Notes: generated from the letters alone by a model not told the origin. 64,000 bases of DNA from Lepus europaeus (GCF_033115175.1 NC_084845.1:312501-376500); one strand, 5' to 3'. Numbered from the stretch's first letter, positions 22,986 to 35,859 are shown. Made by a program: numbers and translations.

Positions 22986-23255
22986 GGCTGGCACTGTGGT
23001 ACAGTGGGCTGCTTCACTTCCGATCCAGCTCTCAGCTATAACCTGGGAAAGCAGTAGAAGATGGCCCAGGCACTTGGGCCCCTTAACATGCATGGGAGTC
23101 CTGGAAGAAGCTCCTGGCTCCTGGCTTCCAATTGGCCCAGCTCCGGCCATTGCGGCCATTTGGGGAGTGAACCAGTGATGGAAGACCTTTCTCTCTCTCC
23201 TTCTCACTGTCTGTAACTCTACCACTCAAATAAATAAATAAAATCTTTTTTAAAA
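22986..23255 (+). mobile_element. CSINE with deletion in the head
   Basis: ggctggcactgtggtacagt-gggctgcttcacttcc skips about 60 bp that separate head and body in normal copies. Tail (aaat)n. Confidence 0.9.
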
Positions 23256-23289
23256 ATAGCCAAAACAGTTTTTGGAAAATTTTTAAAAA

Positions 23290-25090
23290 TGGGGAGAGGG
23301 GATAACTCTACCCAGCGTTAAGGCTTACTGCATGCTAGCTATGGTAATCAAGAGAGAGTGTCATTGGCAGGTCAATGGAACAGAACAGAGAATATAGGGA
23401 TAGGCTAAAAAATATATTGTAGCTGATTTTTGATGAAGGAACGGAATCTATCCAGTGGGGGAAGCGTAGCCTTTCAGCAAATGGTCCTAGAGCAATTGGA
23501 AATATGTTCTGGAATAAAACATACATTTGGTCTTTGTCCTAGGTTCCTGGCCTGGAGCCAAAAGGCATTTCCTGAGAAGAGTGACCTGTTATTTATACAG
23601 AGCTCCTTTGACCTTCACCTGGGTTTATGCTGAGGTGACTTGGGATGGGGTGAGAACATGGTGGACCATGAGATTTAGTGAGTTTCAGGCTCATCTGCAG
23701 GGTGGCAGCCTGGAGAGGACAAGGAAGCTCTATGCACTTTCCAGTCCCCTTTGTATCGCTGCTATCTGGCTGTTCCCAAGTTATAGCTTTATAATAAATC
23801 GGTAAATACAGTGTTCCTACATTCTGTGAACCACTCTAGCAAATTACTTTACCTGAGATGGCTACGTAGGAATGCCTACATTTGGATTCAGGTCGCTTGT
23901 GGCTGCTATCTGACATGGACTGAGGCTTTGACCTGTTGGGTCTGCTCCAATTCAGGGTAGTTAGTGTCTGAATTGAACTGTTGGATGTTCAGTTAGTATA
24001 GGAGAATTGGTTAATGCTGGGGAAAAAGTTATACATTTGTTGTTAGAAATAAACAAACACTCCAGCATCCACAGTAAAAAAAATGAATCTCAACATAAAC
24101 ATCACATATTACATAAAAATTAACTCAAAATCGATGATGAGCTTAAATGTAAAAAATAAAACTAAAACTGTTGGAAAAAATAGAGGAAACCCCCAGGATT
24201 AAGGTTATTCAGAGTCCTTAAAACAAAAGCATGATCCATAAAAGGACAAGTTATATATCACCTAAATTAAAATTCTTTATTCTGCTAAAGTCTCTGTTAA
24301 GGAAATAAAATGACAAGCTGCAGACCAGGGGAAAGCTTTTGAAACCATGTTATCTGACAAAGAACATATCTAGAATATATAAAGACCTCTCAAAACTCAG
24401 TTTGAAAGCTAGAAAATGAGAAGCCATGAAGAAACATTTCACTGAAGAGTATACATGGATGGAAAACCATGAACACATGTTTAATGTTAGTAGCCTTTGG
24501 GGAACTACACATAAAAACCACAGTGAGGTAACTCTGCAGACCTATCAGAATGAATGGTTAAATTAGAAAAAAAGTAGTGCTAAACACCAAATGCTGTTTA
24601 GAGTGTAGAGAAACTGGTTCATACATACATTGGTGGTGGGAATGTAAAATAGTCCAGCTGCTCTGGAAAAAGTATGGCAGTTTCTTACAACACTAAGCCT
24701 GCATTTACTAAATAACCCAACAGTTGCACTCTTAGACAATCATACCCAAAAAGTGAAAACATACAAATCTGTACGCGAATGTTCAGTTGGCGTTAGAGAA
24801 TTGGTTGGTGTTGGGGGAAATAAAACGTACATTTCGTGCCGTCTTTTATTTGTAATAACAAAAGTACTGGAAACAAGACCGATGTCCTTCAATGCGTGAA
24901 CAAGCTATTGAATACCACGAGTAATAAAAAGGAAGGAAGGAAGTATTGATACACACCGTTTCCGTGCATCTCCAGGGAGTTAGGCTTCATGAGAAGCCCA
25001 TGTACTGTAGGACTGCACTCATATGACACTCTGTAAAGGCAAATCTCGTCTCAGACTACAGTACAGACCGTGGTGGGTGGGGTTATGGGT
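23290..25090 (+). mobile_element. Old L1 (L1M-type) 3' part, interrupted
   Basis: Sense-strand L1 ORF2/3'-end sequence is recognisable: ggtcaatggaacagaacaga, tgaagaaacatttcactga, the split motif tggtggtgggaatgtaaaat, and actgtaggactgcactcatatgac near the end. All frames are broken. About 23500-24050 is a foreign, LTR-like insert with its own polyadenylation-like ataataaatcggtaaa. A related ~60-bp block recurs inside the L1 at about 24781-24840. Confidence 0.75.
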
Positions 25091-25239
25091 GAGGGCGGGC
25101 GTGCCTGCAAAGCAGAGTTCTCTATGCCTTGCTTGTGTTTGTGGCACCTGAGTTAAAATTCAAAATACCAAAGCAACCAAAGTAACTTTTGCTGTATGTA
25201 AATAGAAAACATTCAACATTCCCTGTGCACACTACGCCA

Positions 25240-26420
25240 CACAAAACGGCCCCAATGGCCTCCCCAGAAGCCCTGACCCAGAGAAGCCCGGAAGAGAAGC
25301 GGCCCGACATGTCCTGGGCGTCCGCACTCCCTCTCCCCGCGGCCTCCCGCACGCTCCCCTCTGCGGCAGCCCTCCCGGACCCCTGCCGGCTCCTCGCCGC
25401 ACCCAGGGCCCAGCAGGGTCTCCGGGTCCGCAGCCTCCGCATCTCCGTCTCCCTCTGGGGCCTGTCCGTCTCCCCAACACTGGATGCCCCATCCCTGTCG
25501 CCCTGCCCGTCCCCGTCTCTGAATCCTCAGCCCCCGGAGCTTCACTTCTGGGGGTCCCTCTTCATTTTTCTGTGCCTGCCTCCCCCGACCCTCTCCCACC
25601 TTCCCCCAGTGTCTCTGGTGGTCGCGGACGTCATCCGCTTGTTTACCTCGTTGCCATGGCATCGAAAGTGACGCAGGCCGAGGGAGGGCGGGACGTTCGG
25701 GCCGCGCGGAGCAGCCCCGCAGCATCCTGGGAGCCGTAGTCTGTGGCAAGGGTCTTCGCGCATGCGCAGTGCGGTCGGCCGCCATCGCAGCGCCCTGAGC
25801 TTGGACAACTGGAAGCCTCCTGACGTCGCTGTGCCTAGGTGGGTCGGGTGCCAGCAGCCGTCGGTCGCCGACGGGTGCTGGTCGTAACGGACAGACCCCG
25901 GCGCACTGCACTGGGAGCGTGTTGGGGAGGGCAGGGGGCGGCCCCGGGCGAGAGCTGAGGGCGCCTCCAGGGGAGTGTGGTGGGGGATGGGCGAGGGCGC
26001 CTCTCGCGGGGGCGATCCTCTGGGTGAGGGTCTCGGAGGGGAGGGTACGGAGCCCGGGGCACGTCAGGGGGTGCGATTCCCGGGGGCGGGGCCAGAACCC
26101 CCTCCTGGTGTCCGGGCGGGAGAAGGTCGACAGCGCCCTACTTGGGCTAGCAGAGGTGGGAGGCCCGGGCTAGGCCCGGGAAGGGGAGGGTCGTAAAGCT
26201 CCAGTCTGGGGGCCTCGAGTGTTCTGCAGGGGGAGGGGGCCGAGGTTCTGCGTGGAGGAGAGCGTCGGTGAGAGGCAGGGCTGAGGGTGCCCCTGCAGGG
26301 CGAGGAGGGGCAGGCTGAGGCACCAGGATGGGAGCAGGTCGAGGGCGGCACCAGGTGGCTCTCTGGGTTGGGGGCGCTGGCGCCCTTCCTGCGCAGTCCA
26401 GTGGGTGCGTTCAGCTTAGG
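25240..26420. promoter_or_regulatory. ZSCAN18: CpG island, ZSCAN18 promoter
   Basis: This block is far richer in G+C and in CpG than its surroundings. Between 25720 and 25840 it holds an NRF-1-type palindrome (gcgcatgcgcag, ~25757), a ZNF143/STAF-like motif read on the minus strand (actacggctcccaggatgc, ~25725-25745) and a CRE-like tgacgtcg (25821). There is no TATA box. The order is that of a housekeeping-type promoter for the plus-strand ZSCAN18. Human ZSCAN18 is also CpG-island driven, as far as I know. Confidence 0.8.
25760..25838 (+). other. ZSCAN18: Putative ZSCAN18 noncoding first exon
   Basis: The transcript probably starts just after the NRF-1/STAF cluster. The donor ctag|gtgggt at 25838/25839 would end the exon. 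It has no ATG in a useful frame, in keeping with a coding start in the next exon. The 5' boundary is a guess. Confidence 0.45.
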
Positions 26421-26532
26421 TTAGGTGCCTGCACCTGCTCCGGGGAGCCCTTTGGTGGGCGAGGGGTCCTTGCCTTGCTGTAACCTAGGGTGATGGCAGT
26501 GGGGTGGGGAACGTCAGTCTTTAGTGATAGTA

Positions 26533-26595
26533 GTGGTATATATGTATATACACATACATACATACATATGTGCGTATGTATATATATATTTGTTT
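26533..26595. repeat. Alternating TA/CA/TG simple repeat
   Basis: tatatatgtatatacacata-catacatacatatgtgcg and following tatata, a purine-pyrimidine alternating tract in ZSCAN18 intron 1. Confidence 0.85.
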
Positions 26596-26700
26596 GTTTT
26601 AAAGTTTAAAAGTTTTCAAATCCGCAGAAAAGCTCCCAGGAAAGGCCTGCTGCGTACCCTTTGCCCTCATCTGCCAGTGGGTTAGCATTTGCGCTCTGTT

Positions 26701-27036
26701 GGCCAGCGCCGCAGCTCACTAGGCTAATCCTCTGCCTGTGGCGCTGGTACTCCGGGTTCTAGTGCTGGTTGGCGCCGGATTCTGTCCCGGTTGCTCCTCT
26801 TCCAGTCCAGCTCTTTGCTGTGGCCCCGGGAAGGCAGTGGAGGATGGCCCAAGTGCTTGGGCCCTGCACCCACATGGGAGACCAGGAGGAAGGGCCTGGC
26901 TCCTGGCTTCGGATCAGCACGGCCTGACGGCCGCAACGCACTGACCATAGCGGCCACTTGGGGGGTGAACCAGCGGAAAGAAGACCTTTCTCTCTCACTG
27001 TCCACTCTGCCTGTCAAAAAAAACCAAAAAACAAAA
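26701..27036 (+). mobile_element. Young CSINE in ZSCAN18 intron 1
   Basis: Head ggccagcgccgcagctcact and tail ctgcctgtcaaaaaaaacc. The flanks tgcgctctg / tgtgctctg suggest a short target duplication. Confidence 0.92.
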
Positions 27037-27631
27037 AACTTGTGCTCTGCCCTCGTGTGTTGCTCCTCCCCCTCTCCCAGTGCTTACCTTATCCCAGCTG
27101 GCTCCGCAGAGGCAGGTCGGGCTGTTGCTGGGCCCGCGACTCCACCTTCATCGCCCTGTCCCCACAGTGCCCTGTAGAAGTTTCTTTCCCGGCTTCGGAG
27201 CCACTCCGGGGCCGTGAGTTGCGTTTCTCTTCATGAGCCGTGGGGCTGTGACTTCTTTGGTGTTTCTCCCCTTGCGGCCTTTGAGGAGCCCAGGCAGGTT
27301 GTGCAGGACGTTCCTCTGGGTCCTCAGGAGTGGATCCAGTGTGTGTGTCCTGGGCAGAGACCGCAGAGGCAGCTGAGATGTTAGCGGTGCTCCCTTGCCT
27401 GTGTTTTCCGTTCTTTTACAGGAACTTTCCCCCTTTTATAATGAACAGCTAATTTGAGGGTGAATCCTGTGAATGTCTGTGAGCCATCAACCAGTCACCC
27501 CTGACACAGTAAAGTTAGTATCTACGAATGATTCTGGAAGAGAGTATAAGGCAGCGTATTATTTACAGGGCCCTGTGGAAGAACTGGGGTCCTTTGCCAG
27601 ATGGGGTAGGTAAGAGGGGAACAGAATGGAG

Positions 27632-27824
27632 AGTCAGGAGCTTCTTCTGGGTCTCCCACGTGGGTGCAGGGGCCCAAGCACTTGGGCCATCTTCCAGTGC
27701 TTTCCCGGGCCATAGCAGAGAGCTGGATCAGAAGTGGAGCAGCCAGGACTTGAACTGGCGCTCATATGGGATGCCGGCGCCACAGGCAGAGGCTTAGCCC
27801 ACTGTGCCACAGTGCCAGCCCCAT
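27632..27824 (-). mobile_element. CSINE lacking its tail half
   Basis: It begins mid-body (aggagcttcttctgggtctc) and runs to a complete head (ccacagtgccagcccc). Confidence 0.88.
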
Positions 27825-28092
27825 CCCTATACTTTTTATGTTAACTTTTATATACACAGTATAAAATTGTGATTCCACTGATGTTCTTGGAAATAATTTG
27901 GCATGAGATCTGGGCGTCGTGGGTACACAGTTGAGCTCAGAGAGCCCAGCTTCGCTCCTCTGACTGGTGGGCATCTGTCTGTTGATGTCCTCTGCAGGTC
28001 CTGCGACTGGCTGAACTTGCCCGGGCATCCTGTCATCCCTGGCATCTCTGCCTGTTAGACACAGTCACGTTTTCTGGTGCACTTCTAGAAAA

Positions 28093-31000
28093 ATGCTGCC
28101 TTTGGAGAGGGCGTTTGCCTCCCCCAGGAGCTCCCCGACCTCCCCTGAACGGCCCACTCTCAGGTCAGGGGCCAGAGGCCGGCGGGAAGAACCTGAGAAC
28201 ATCGCTGGGAGGACTGCCGCCGACCTCGAGTTCTCCCGCCTGCGCTTCCGCGAGTTTGTCTACCAGGAGGCTGCCGGGCCCCACCAGACCCTGGCCCGGC
28301 TCCATGAGCTGTGCCGCCAGTGGCTGAGGCCTGAGGCCTGCTCCAAGGAGCAGATCCTGGAGCTGCTGGTGCTGGAGCAGTTCCTGGGCATCTTGCCCGA
28401 CAGGGTCCGGCCCTGGGTGGTGGCCCAGTATCCGGAGAGCTGCAGGAAGGCGGCCTCCCTGGTGGAGGGCCTCGGAGACGTCCTGGAGGAGCCAGGTGAG
28501 GCCTGGAAGAATTAGAATGCACAGCACAGAGCTCGCATCTAAGCCCTGAGGCTTGAGTTTAGTTTCCCTGTGTGTAGGGGCGTGGAGATGAGCAGCCCTG
28601 AGCTGGTAAGGCAGCTCATCAGTGGGGATCCAGCTGCCACCACCCTGCCCAGAGGAATCACCCTCAGGGTTGTCTCATGGGATAAGACAGTCTTCAGCTC
28701 CTGCCCTTACTAGAAGGAAACGGCAGAAATGGAGGGGGGCAGTCAGATGCAAAGACCAGCCTCTTGAAAATTGGATAAATATTCTGCGTACATTACTGGC
28801 TGGAGGTCTCCTTCATGTCTGAGGCTGTGGCCTGAGGGACGGGTGGTGGTGGGACCCAGGAGTCCAGAGGTCAGGGTCAGAATCCTAGGGTCTTGTTTAT
28901 TCCCCTGTGGGTTTACCAAGCACACATTCCAACCTCTTGGGGTCACTTCCTTCCGTTGTTAACAGGAATGCTCTTGTATTCCCCGGCTGGCTCACCTTCA
29001 TCTTTGAGCGAGGGAGTGTATGAGAGGCATGCTGAGCTGCTGTTGCCAGGTGGTCCAGCGAGCCCCAGCAGAGACCCGGGACCTGTGGAGATCCTAGCAT
29101 CCCCTGAAGCATCCCCTGAGACTCGTGAGTGACCAGGCTTTAGGTGGGCTGGTAGATGGAGGTCTGATTGGGAGAGGACCGGAGGCAATGTAGCAGGTAG
29201 AGAGATACCCAGGTAACCTAGCTGCTGAAGTCCGTGCTGCAATTGTGCACATTATAAATACTGTTTTTTTTATTAAATTCAGAGTTTGTGCCAATCATGT
29301 GTACTTATCACATGGCCAAAAAGCATTAACATATAAAGAAAATGTAGCCTTCCCATCCCCTTGTAATTCTGGAAATGGAATCAGATGTCTTGAGTGCCCT
29401 GGTGCATCCCTTCGCACTCACACATGGACTTGCAGGGGGTTTCTGTCGAGCTTCCTGGGTCACTGCGTGCTTGTGCGTGAGCACGTGGAGCTCACACAGA
29501 GCAGCCCCTCGAGCTCATGGTCAGAAGTATGGCTCCTTAGCTGCTGAGTGCTGCCCCTGCTTGGCCCTTCCTTGTCCTTGAGTTGGAGTTCACTTGGACT
29601 GCAGTGTCTCCTCTGAGCAGGCGGCGTGTGGCTATATGTGAGCTCTCTAGTGTGTACAGCAGATGTTGCTCAGGACCATTGAGCAAACAGGGCATTTGAT
29701 TTTTAGTATTTCACATACAATAGAAACTTCCGCATGGTTTGGTTTCCAAAAAGTCTGTGGCATATACAGTATACAAGTGCCAGCACTGTAAGTTATCACT
29801 GTAAGATTTCCACCAATCTAGTGGGTTAAAAAAACAAATCATTGTCTCCCTCTTGGCCTGAGTGGGCACTTCTGGGGCCACTGTCGAGCTTGAGTGTCTT
29901 GTTGTTCTGTTTTGTTTTCCTTGGCCCCTATTTCCTAAGGTGAGGCTTGGAGCCTGCTGTGACATAAGCAGGCTGAGCCTTCCCTCTTTTCCTGGGACCT
30001 ATGCAGACAGATAGTGGGGTCTCTGGTTATTGGGGGGATACCCACCAGAGAGAACTTGTCCCCAGCTCTGCCGTCTCTTCTCCCAGCCTGGCCTGCTCTG
30101 CATCCGGTGCTTCTGGAACAGGGGAGCAGCAGGGAAGAAAGGACCGAAGAAGCCAGCACTGCGAGAGCCGAGCTGAAGGTGAGGGGAGAGAGGCCAGCCG
30201 GCCTTCTCCACTGGCTCACGGGATCTGTCCTTGAGAGGGAAGGTCTGTCCCACCTGGATTACTGGCATCTCCCCCTACCCTGTCGCTAGTACTCAGCCAC
30301 GGCCAGGGACTTCTTGCCCTGAGTATCGGTAGTGCCGAGGTGGAGCAGTGGCTGTAGAGGTAACCCTAAGTAGAACCTGCATGGAGGGGACACCCCTATG
30401 CAGTGCATCTGCCAGAACCCGTGGGCCAGCTGGACAAGGTCACGGTCCACATGCTGGCTGTGGTCATGGGGCCACGGGCCCTTCAGGGTGAGCGGATGGC
30501 ATGGCTGAAGTCCATTGTTTCAGAAGCCGAAGTCATTTCCAGAGGAGCCTCTGCACTTGGGAGAGTGGGGCCACCTGGATCCCTCAGAAGAGAACCTGAA
30601 GAGCTACAGAAAGCTGCTCCTGTGGGGTAAGACCTGCTTCGCGTGGTCACATGATCCACCCTCTTGGAAACACAATACAGGTCTTTGAACTTGGACTTGT
30701 TTATAAGGTCTCTGGTCTACACGTTCAGGTTCTGCCTGTGCCCCACGGCTCTGTGTTTGTAGCCCTTGCTGTAGAATCTGAACTCTCCAGATTTAGAAAG
30801 GCTTCCTGGCCCCCAGGCACCAACGTTCCTGTCCTCAGTGTAGAGCTGGGGCCTCCCTGCCTGTGTGGCCTCATGAGGTCTGTCTCCTCCATAGATGTTC
30901 TTGCCTGAGAAAGCCTCCTTTGTTGGGAGCCCCCAGCATAGGCTCCTGAGCCCTTCACAGTTTTAATTTTGTTCTTCTATCTTTAATTTTGCTTCCTCTG

Positions 31001-33277
31001 AGATGCCCTCCCCTCCCACCTGTCCTGCTGGCCCCTCGAGCCCCACCAGCAGACCCTCTTCTTGGTCCTTTTCTCTTAGAACTCCTAGCTTTCCAAGGAC
31101 TCCAAGTGAGAGGCAGCTTTGTTGGGGGGGGGGGGGGAGTTAATTTAGCAAAAAGGACTTGGGCTGCTGTCTTGGCCCTGGGAAGCCCATAGGATGTGAG
31201 GCCCATCTGCTGCTTTTTGTCTCAACACCTCTTCGTGTTTTTGGTGCTTTAACCCCACTCAGGATATCAGCTTTCCCAGCCAGATGCTGTCCCAGGACTG
31301 GAGACAGAGGAGCTTCATTTGGTGGAAAGAGAATTGCCAGGAGGCAGCCTCTCAGGTAAGGTCAAGTTGGAAAGAGATGACTTGGGGATGGGTGGGGTGG
31401 AGGGCACACCTTTCTTCTGGAGTGGATGGGGCCTCCTCAGAGCTCTGTCAGTGTTGGCTGAAACCTCACCTTGGATTTCACACATTGTTCTCCTGGCCAC
31501 TACTGCATTAGAGCGTGAGGCAAGAATCCAGGTATGAGCTCTTGCAGCGGAACAAACCACCCCAAAGCTTGTTGACTAAAAGAGGAACAGTATGAATTAA
31601 CTGTGACCCTTTGGGTTGACTGGGTTCAGCTGTGTGACCCAGGGACTGGCTGCTAGGACCACACACACACATCTGCGGTCATCTGGAAGCTTGACAAAGG
31701 GTAGAATGTTTCACATGGGCTTACATAGCTGGCAGTTGGCACTGGCTGCCAATAGGGAGCTTGGCTAAGGCTGTTGGCCTGGGTGGTCGTTCACATTGCC
31801 TCTCCAAGTGGGTGGCTTGGGCTTCCTCAGAATGTGATAACAGGACTCCAAAAGGGAGCACTTCAGGTAGGTAAGCATCTATCAAGCTTCTGCTTGCATC
31901 ATGCATGCTAATATTCCATGGGCTATAGTGTGTCACGTGGCAAAGCCAGTGAGGGTTGGGGAGACCCCAAGGGCATGATTCCTGGGTGAACAGGCTTCAT
32001 TTGAGGCCTCTGCATAACCCATTAATTTATTACAGACTCATTTGGTCCTCATGGTGACAGACTGAGGCACAGCTCCACTTTTGTGGCCAGTGATGCCAAG
32101 GTCACCTCACAGGCCAGGTTGGCTGCTCCAGATCCCGTGTCTGAAGCAGGAAGGAGGGCGGTCCTTCCCCGTCCTTACACTTCCAGAGATGTTGGTTAGC
32201 TAGACTTGGTCGCAGTGCCACCTTAACTGCCAGAGAGGCAGCCGTGAGCTCTGCTAACGTTCCAGCAATTATTCAAGCAGATGAGGAGCAAGTGGCCGTC
32301 TTCTGAGATCAAGGAAGCTGGTGACACCGTATTTGCTGTGCCATCTTGCTTGTGTCCATGGCCCCTGGGTTGAGAGGGTTAACCAAGGCCACACACGCCA
32401 AGCACTTTTCATTTGGTGGCCCACTTCCTCCTTACTCAGGTCTTTGAGCTTGTGACATTGTTTTGTTAGTCCTGTTCCTGAAGCAGTTTGGTCTGTGAGC
32501 CCTGGCATTTGGGTCTGCTTACATTCTGACCTTGTTTCAGGCAGCGGGAGGCGGTGGGAAAGCAAAGGGAACGTGTGTGAGGAGGTCTCCATGCAGGCAA
32601 CGCTGATGGAGAGGCTTGCCGGGGACATTCCTGTGAACCCCTCATTGGGCATCACCCAGGAGGAGGAAGAGCAGCCTTGGAAGGTTTCAGAGCCTCAGGA
32701 TGGGGAGTTGAGCCCTGTCACTGTCGCCCAGAGGCAGTCAGTCATCCGGAAGCCTACCCAGGACTGGGGTGCAGCAAGGCCAGTGACCCCACTGCAAAGC
32801 CTTGGCACAAAGAGGCCCCACCCAGAGGAAGTAGATGGGCAGGGCCCTGAGTGTGTTTCGAGTGCGAGCCAACAATGTGACACGAGGAAGAAGCTGAATG
32901 CAGCTGGCCGTAGTGCAGGGTTCCGTGCTAGGCAGGACCTAGGTACCTCTGCTGCGGCCTGCCCTGTGGCTGATGAGCCTGGAACGTCCCGAGGGAAGCC
33001 GTATACTTGCATTGAGTGTGGGGAGGCCTTCGCGTGGATCTCACTGCTCATGGAGCATCAGAGGAGCCATAAGAGTAAGAAATGCTACACGTGCCAGGGA
33101 TGCTGTAAAACCTTCCACTTCAGCCTGATCCCAGCTGAGCACCGGAAGACCCCTGAAGAGGACGACTATCCCCAGGGCCCCCGCCCTGCCATCTGTGCAG
33201 CCCACTCTGATGGGAGGTTCAGCAGGCTCCCGGAGTGTATGGAAGATGATGCTTTCCCTGTGCAGCCTGAGATATAG
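28093..33277 (+). CDS. ZSCAN18: SCAN domain and zinc finger protein 18, six coding exons
   Basis: Coding exons 28093-28495, 28966-29124, 30087-30178, 30524-30626, 31263-31355 and 32541-33277 join in frame (1587 nt, 528 aa). Every internal junction has AG/GT sites; the acceptor before the ATG is cttctag at 28088. Exon 1 encodes a SCAN box (residues ~46-130: [46 protein letters not shown]), an alpha-helical domain that dimerises zinc-finger proteins. A long low-complexity acidic middle follows. The C-terminus has two C2H2 fingers (~438-460 and ~466-488). Finger 1 is complete; finger 2 ([10 protein letters not shown]...EHRKTP) has Pro where the last His should be. Identity rests on exon-by-exon agreement with human ZSCAN18 as I recall it ([38 protein letters not shown]). 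Probably a nuclear regulator; the target is unknown. Confidence 0.93.
31545..32235. repeat. Ancient interspersed repeat in last ZSCAN18 intron
   Basis: caaaccaccccaaagcttgt-tgactaaaa, ggtcatctggaagcttgac and gggcttcctcagaatgtgat follow the order of a common old mammalian repeat, which I recognise by pattern but cannot name. Confidence 0.45.
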
Positions 33278-34275
33278 AGGGAAATCGCTATACTGTGGGT
33301 ATCCTGCAAGATGAGTCTGGCTGGGAGTCCTGAACTGAATCAGGCCCCTTCAGACTGTTCGGTGGTGGCTTCCTGCAGTATATGTGTGGACACAGTCTGG
33401 TTTCTAAATGAGCTCATGTGGCTTAAGCAGTTAGAACTAGAAGGCGTGTGGGAAGCCCTCACCTTGTAGTGGACACACCCTGGGCAGGTGCTCACATAGG
33501 AGTGGAAGTCACTGGAGATGAAAGAAGGTTCTGCTTGCTTCTGCAGCCATTGTAGTACCACCTGCGTGCTGGATTGTGTGACATTGTGCGAAGTGTAGAA
33601 TTGCCTTAAAGTATGTAATCTGTCAGCGCTTTCTTGAATCTGTCCTTGCCTCAGTTCCTCCTTTTTGAGCTCCCCGAGATTGTTCAAGCAGAATTCTTGC
33701 CAGCTATGCTTGATCTTTCATAAATACCTGATGTCAGATTCACTTCTGAACCCTCAAAAGCAGAAACTGTTTCCTAGTTCAACTTGTGTCTGTGTATGGA
33801 GTGGCTTACAAAGATCATACAAAAGCTTGGAGCCTAATAACGGAGGGGTTTCAGACCATTAGTGAAATCGTGACATCAGATTAGTGGGTGACCATCAGCC
33901 TTGTAAAACAATGAAGTAGAATCAATAGGTCAGAATGCATCATGTAGTAAAGGCAAATACTGTTTTGTGAAACTTCCAGCTATCGATCGAAGGATAAGAA
34001 TTAGCTGTGCTGTAAAGTGTATTTCTTACTGGGGTTGTGATCAAAGGTTGATGAGGCAGTCTCTCTGCTGAACAAAGGAAACTAAACTTCCTGGGCCTCA
34101 GAAGGTATCTTTCGATTTGTGTTTAATCTCAGATCATAGCCTTGTTTCCATTGCCTGAGCATAAATCACTGTAGATAAACCGGTGCCTCTTTCCTTCACT
34201 GTGTTTGAGCAGGCAATCTGTGTAACAACCCCAAGTCACAGAAACTTAACATAATAAAGACTTTATTTCTTCAGT
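33278..34275 (+). other. ZSCAN18: Likely ZSCAN18 3' UTR
   Basis: SINE-free sequence after the TAG stop. An AATAAA at about 34253 is the best polyadenylation hexamer; no closer canonical one stands out. Confidence 0.5.
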
Positions 34276-35147
34276 CACATTATCGCTCATAGTCTTGTAG
34301 TTGTTGCAGTTGCTTTTTCATGTGGTAGGAGGGGCACTCTGCTCCACGCAGTGATTCAGGGACCCAGCTCCATCCTTGTTCCACTGGACCCTTGGAGTGT
34401 GTGGAAGGCCACTCATTCACCTGGTAATCCACAACATACCTTCCAATTGTGTGTCCTTGGAAGTAACCCCATTCTCCTGGTCACTGGAGTAGGGTCAGGA
34501 ACTGTCTACCCAGTTGTCTGTGTCTGCCAAAAATACTGGGTTCCCCTCTGAGCTGGTCTACTCCCATTCGCCAAGCTGAATGTGAAGTGAGAAGAGCCTA
34601 AAAACAACCTCAGCTCTCATTCTTAGGCAAATACTTGCTGTGGTAGGGGATTTCCCTGTGATGAATCCTACCCTCAACTCTTGGGGCTGTGGGGGAGTTG
34701 TTGTCATAAATCCCAGCAGCACTCCATCTCTTCAGTCTTATCGCTTGTCTCCTTAAGTGCACAGCTAAATGTGCCCTTTTAAATTTTATGTTTTAAAACT
34801 TTTTATTTAGAAATAACTTCATATTTAACAGAAAGTGAACAAAAATAAAAATAGTAAGAAGGACATCTACACACTTCTCAGCTCCACCTGTTAACATTTC
34901 ACCCTGTGTGTCCGTGATTTGCATGTGTGCACTTGCCCTCCTCCCCATCTGGGGGTATAGATGTTCATATTTATTTATAAATGTCCATATTTCTCCTGTT
35001 GGGGACACTTTTTTTCTTTTTTTTTTTTTTTTTCGCTTGCCTGGTCAAAGTGATCAGCTTCTCCATCGTATGGGTACTGTTTCCTTTTAACTAGTAAGCT
35101 TTGTGAGAATGCTTAGATCATGCAAATAACCCTGTTCCTCATCAGAA
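34276..35147. other. Intergenic spacer
   Basis: 34240-34560 looks like an old repeat (aacttaacataataaagact-ttatttctt, ccctggagtgtgtggaagg-like). A T-rich run sits at 35009-35031. No gene. Confidence 0.4.
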
Positions 35148-35428
35148 AAGGCAGACTTACAGGGAGGCAGAGGCGGGGTGGAGGGTCTTCCATCCGCTGG
35201 TTCACTCCCCAAATGGCTGCAATGGCCAGAGCTGGGCCGATCCAAAGCCAGGTGCCAGGAGCTCCTTCCGGGTCTTCCACACAGGCCAGGGGCCCAAGGA
35301 TTTGAGCCATCTTCCTCTGCTTTCCCAGGCCATAGCAGAGAGCTGGATCAGAAATGGAGCAGCTGGGACATAAACCAGTGTCCATATGGAATGCTGGCAC
35401 TACCTGCTATACCACAGTGCCGGCTCCG
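35148..35428 (-). mobile_element. CSINE, tail lost
   Basis: ggcagacttacagggaggca start, full body, degraded head ataccacagtgccggctcc. Confidence 0.88.
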
Positions 35429-35842
35429 ACATCCCTCCATTTTTTGACCACTTTATCTTTGGTAGAAGATCTCCCAAGCTCATTTACCCAGCTATTCTTA
35501 CCCCCAATTCTTCCTCTGCCCTGAAATTAGTCATTACTCCAAAGAAATGGTTCATCCTAGTGCCAGTGGTATTAGAGACCAAGATCTGAGTGCCAAGTGT
35601 GTTCACTGCTGCTGGGGTGTCTTCTGCTGAGCTGTGAAATGCATGTAAATATGAAGGGGTAAAGACACATGAAAGGTATGCATGTACATGTACTTACGGA
35701 AAGAGCAGTACTTCAATTCTTCTGTGACTCCTTTCATCCCACATGTTTATGTCCTTCAACACTGAGAACCCTAGCCTCCCAGAAGCAACATTAACTTGAA
35801 CCCTGAAACAGGACAGTAGTTTCAGGATTTCCTTTCCCAAGC
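35429..35842. other. Intergenic spacer
   Basis: No gene and no repeat that I can identify. Confidence 0.4.
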
Positions 35843-35859
35843 TGCTACCGCTACTACTG

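Noticed and set aside
25213-25911. 232-aa minus-strand ORF
   Set aside because: Lies in the CpG island, where GC bias removes stops. No splice or domain evidence.
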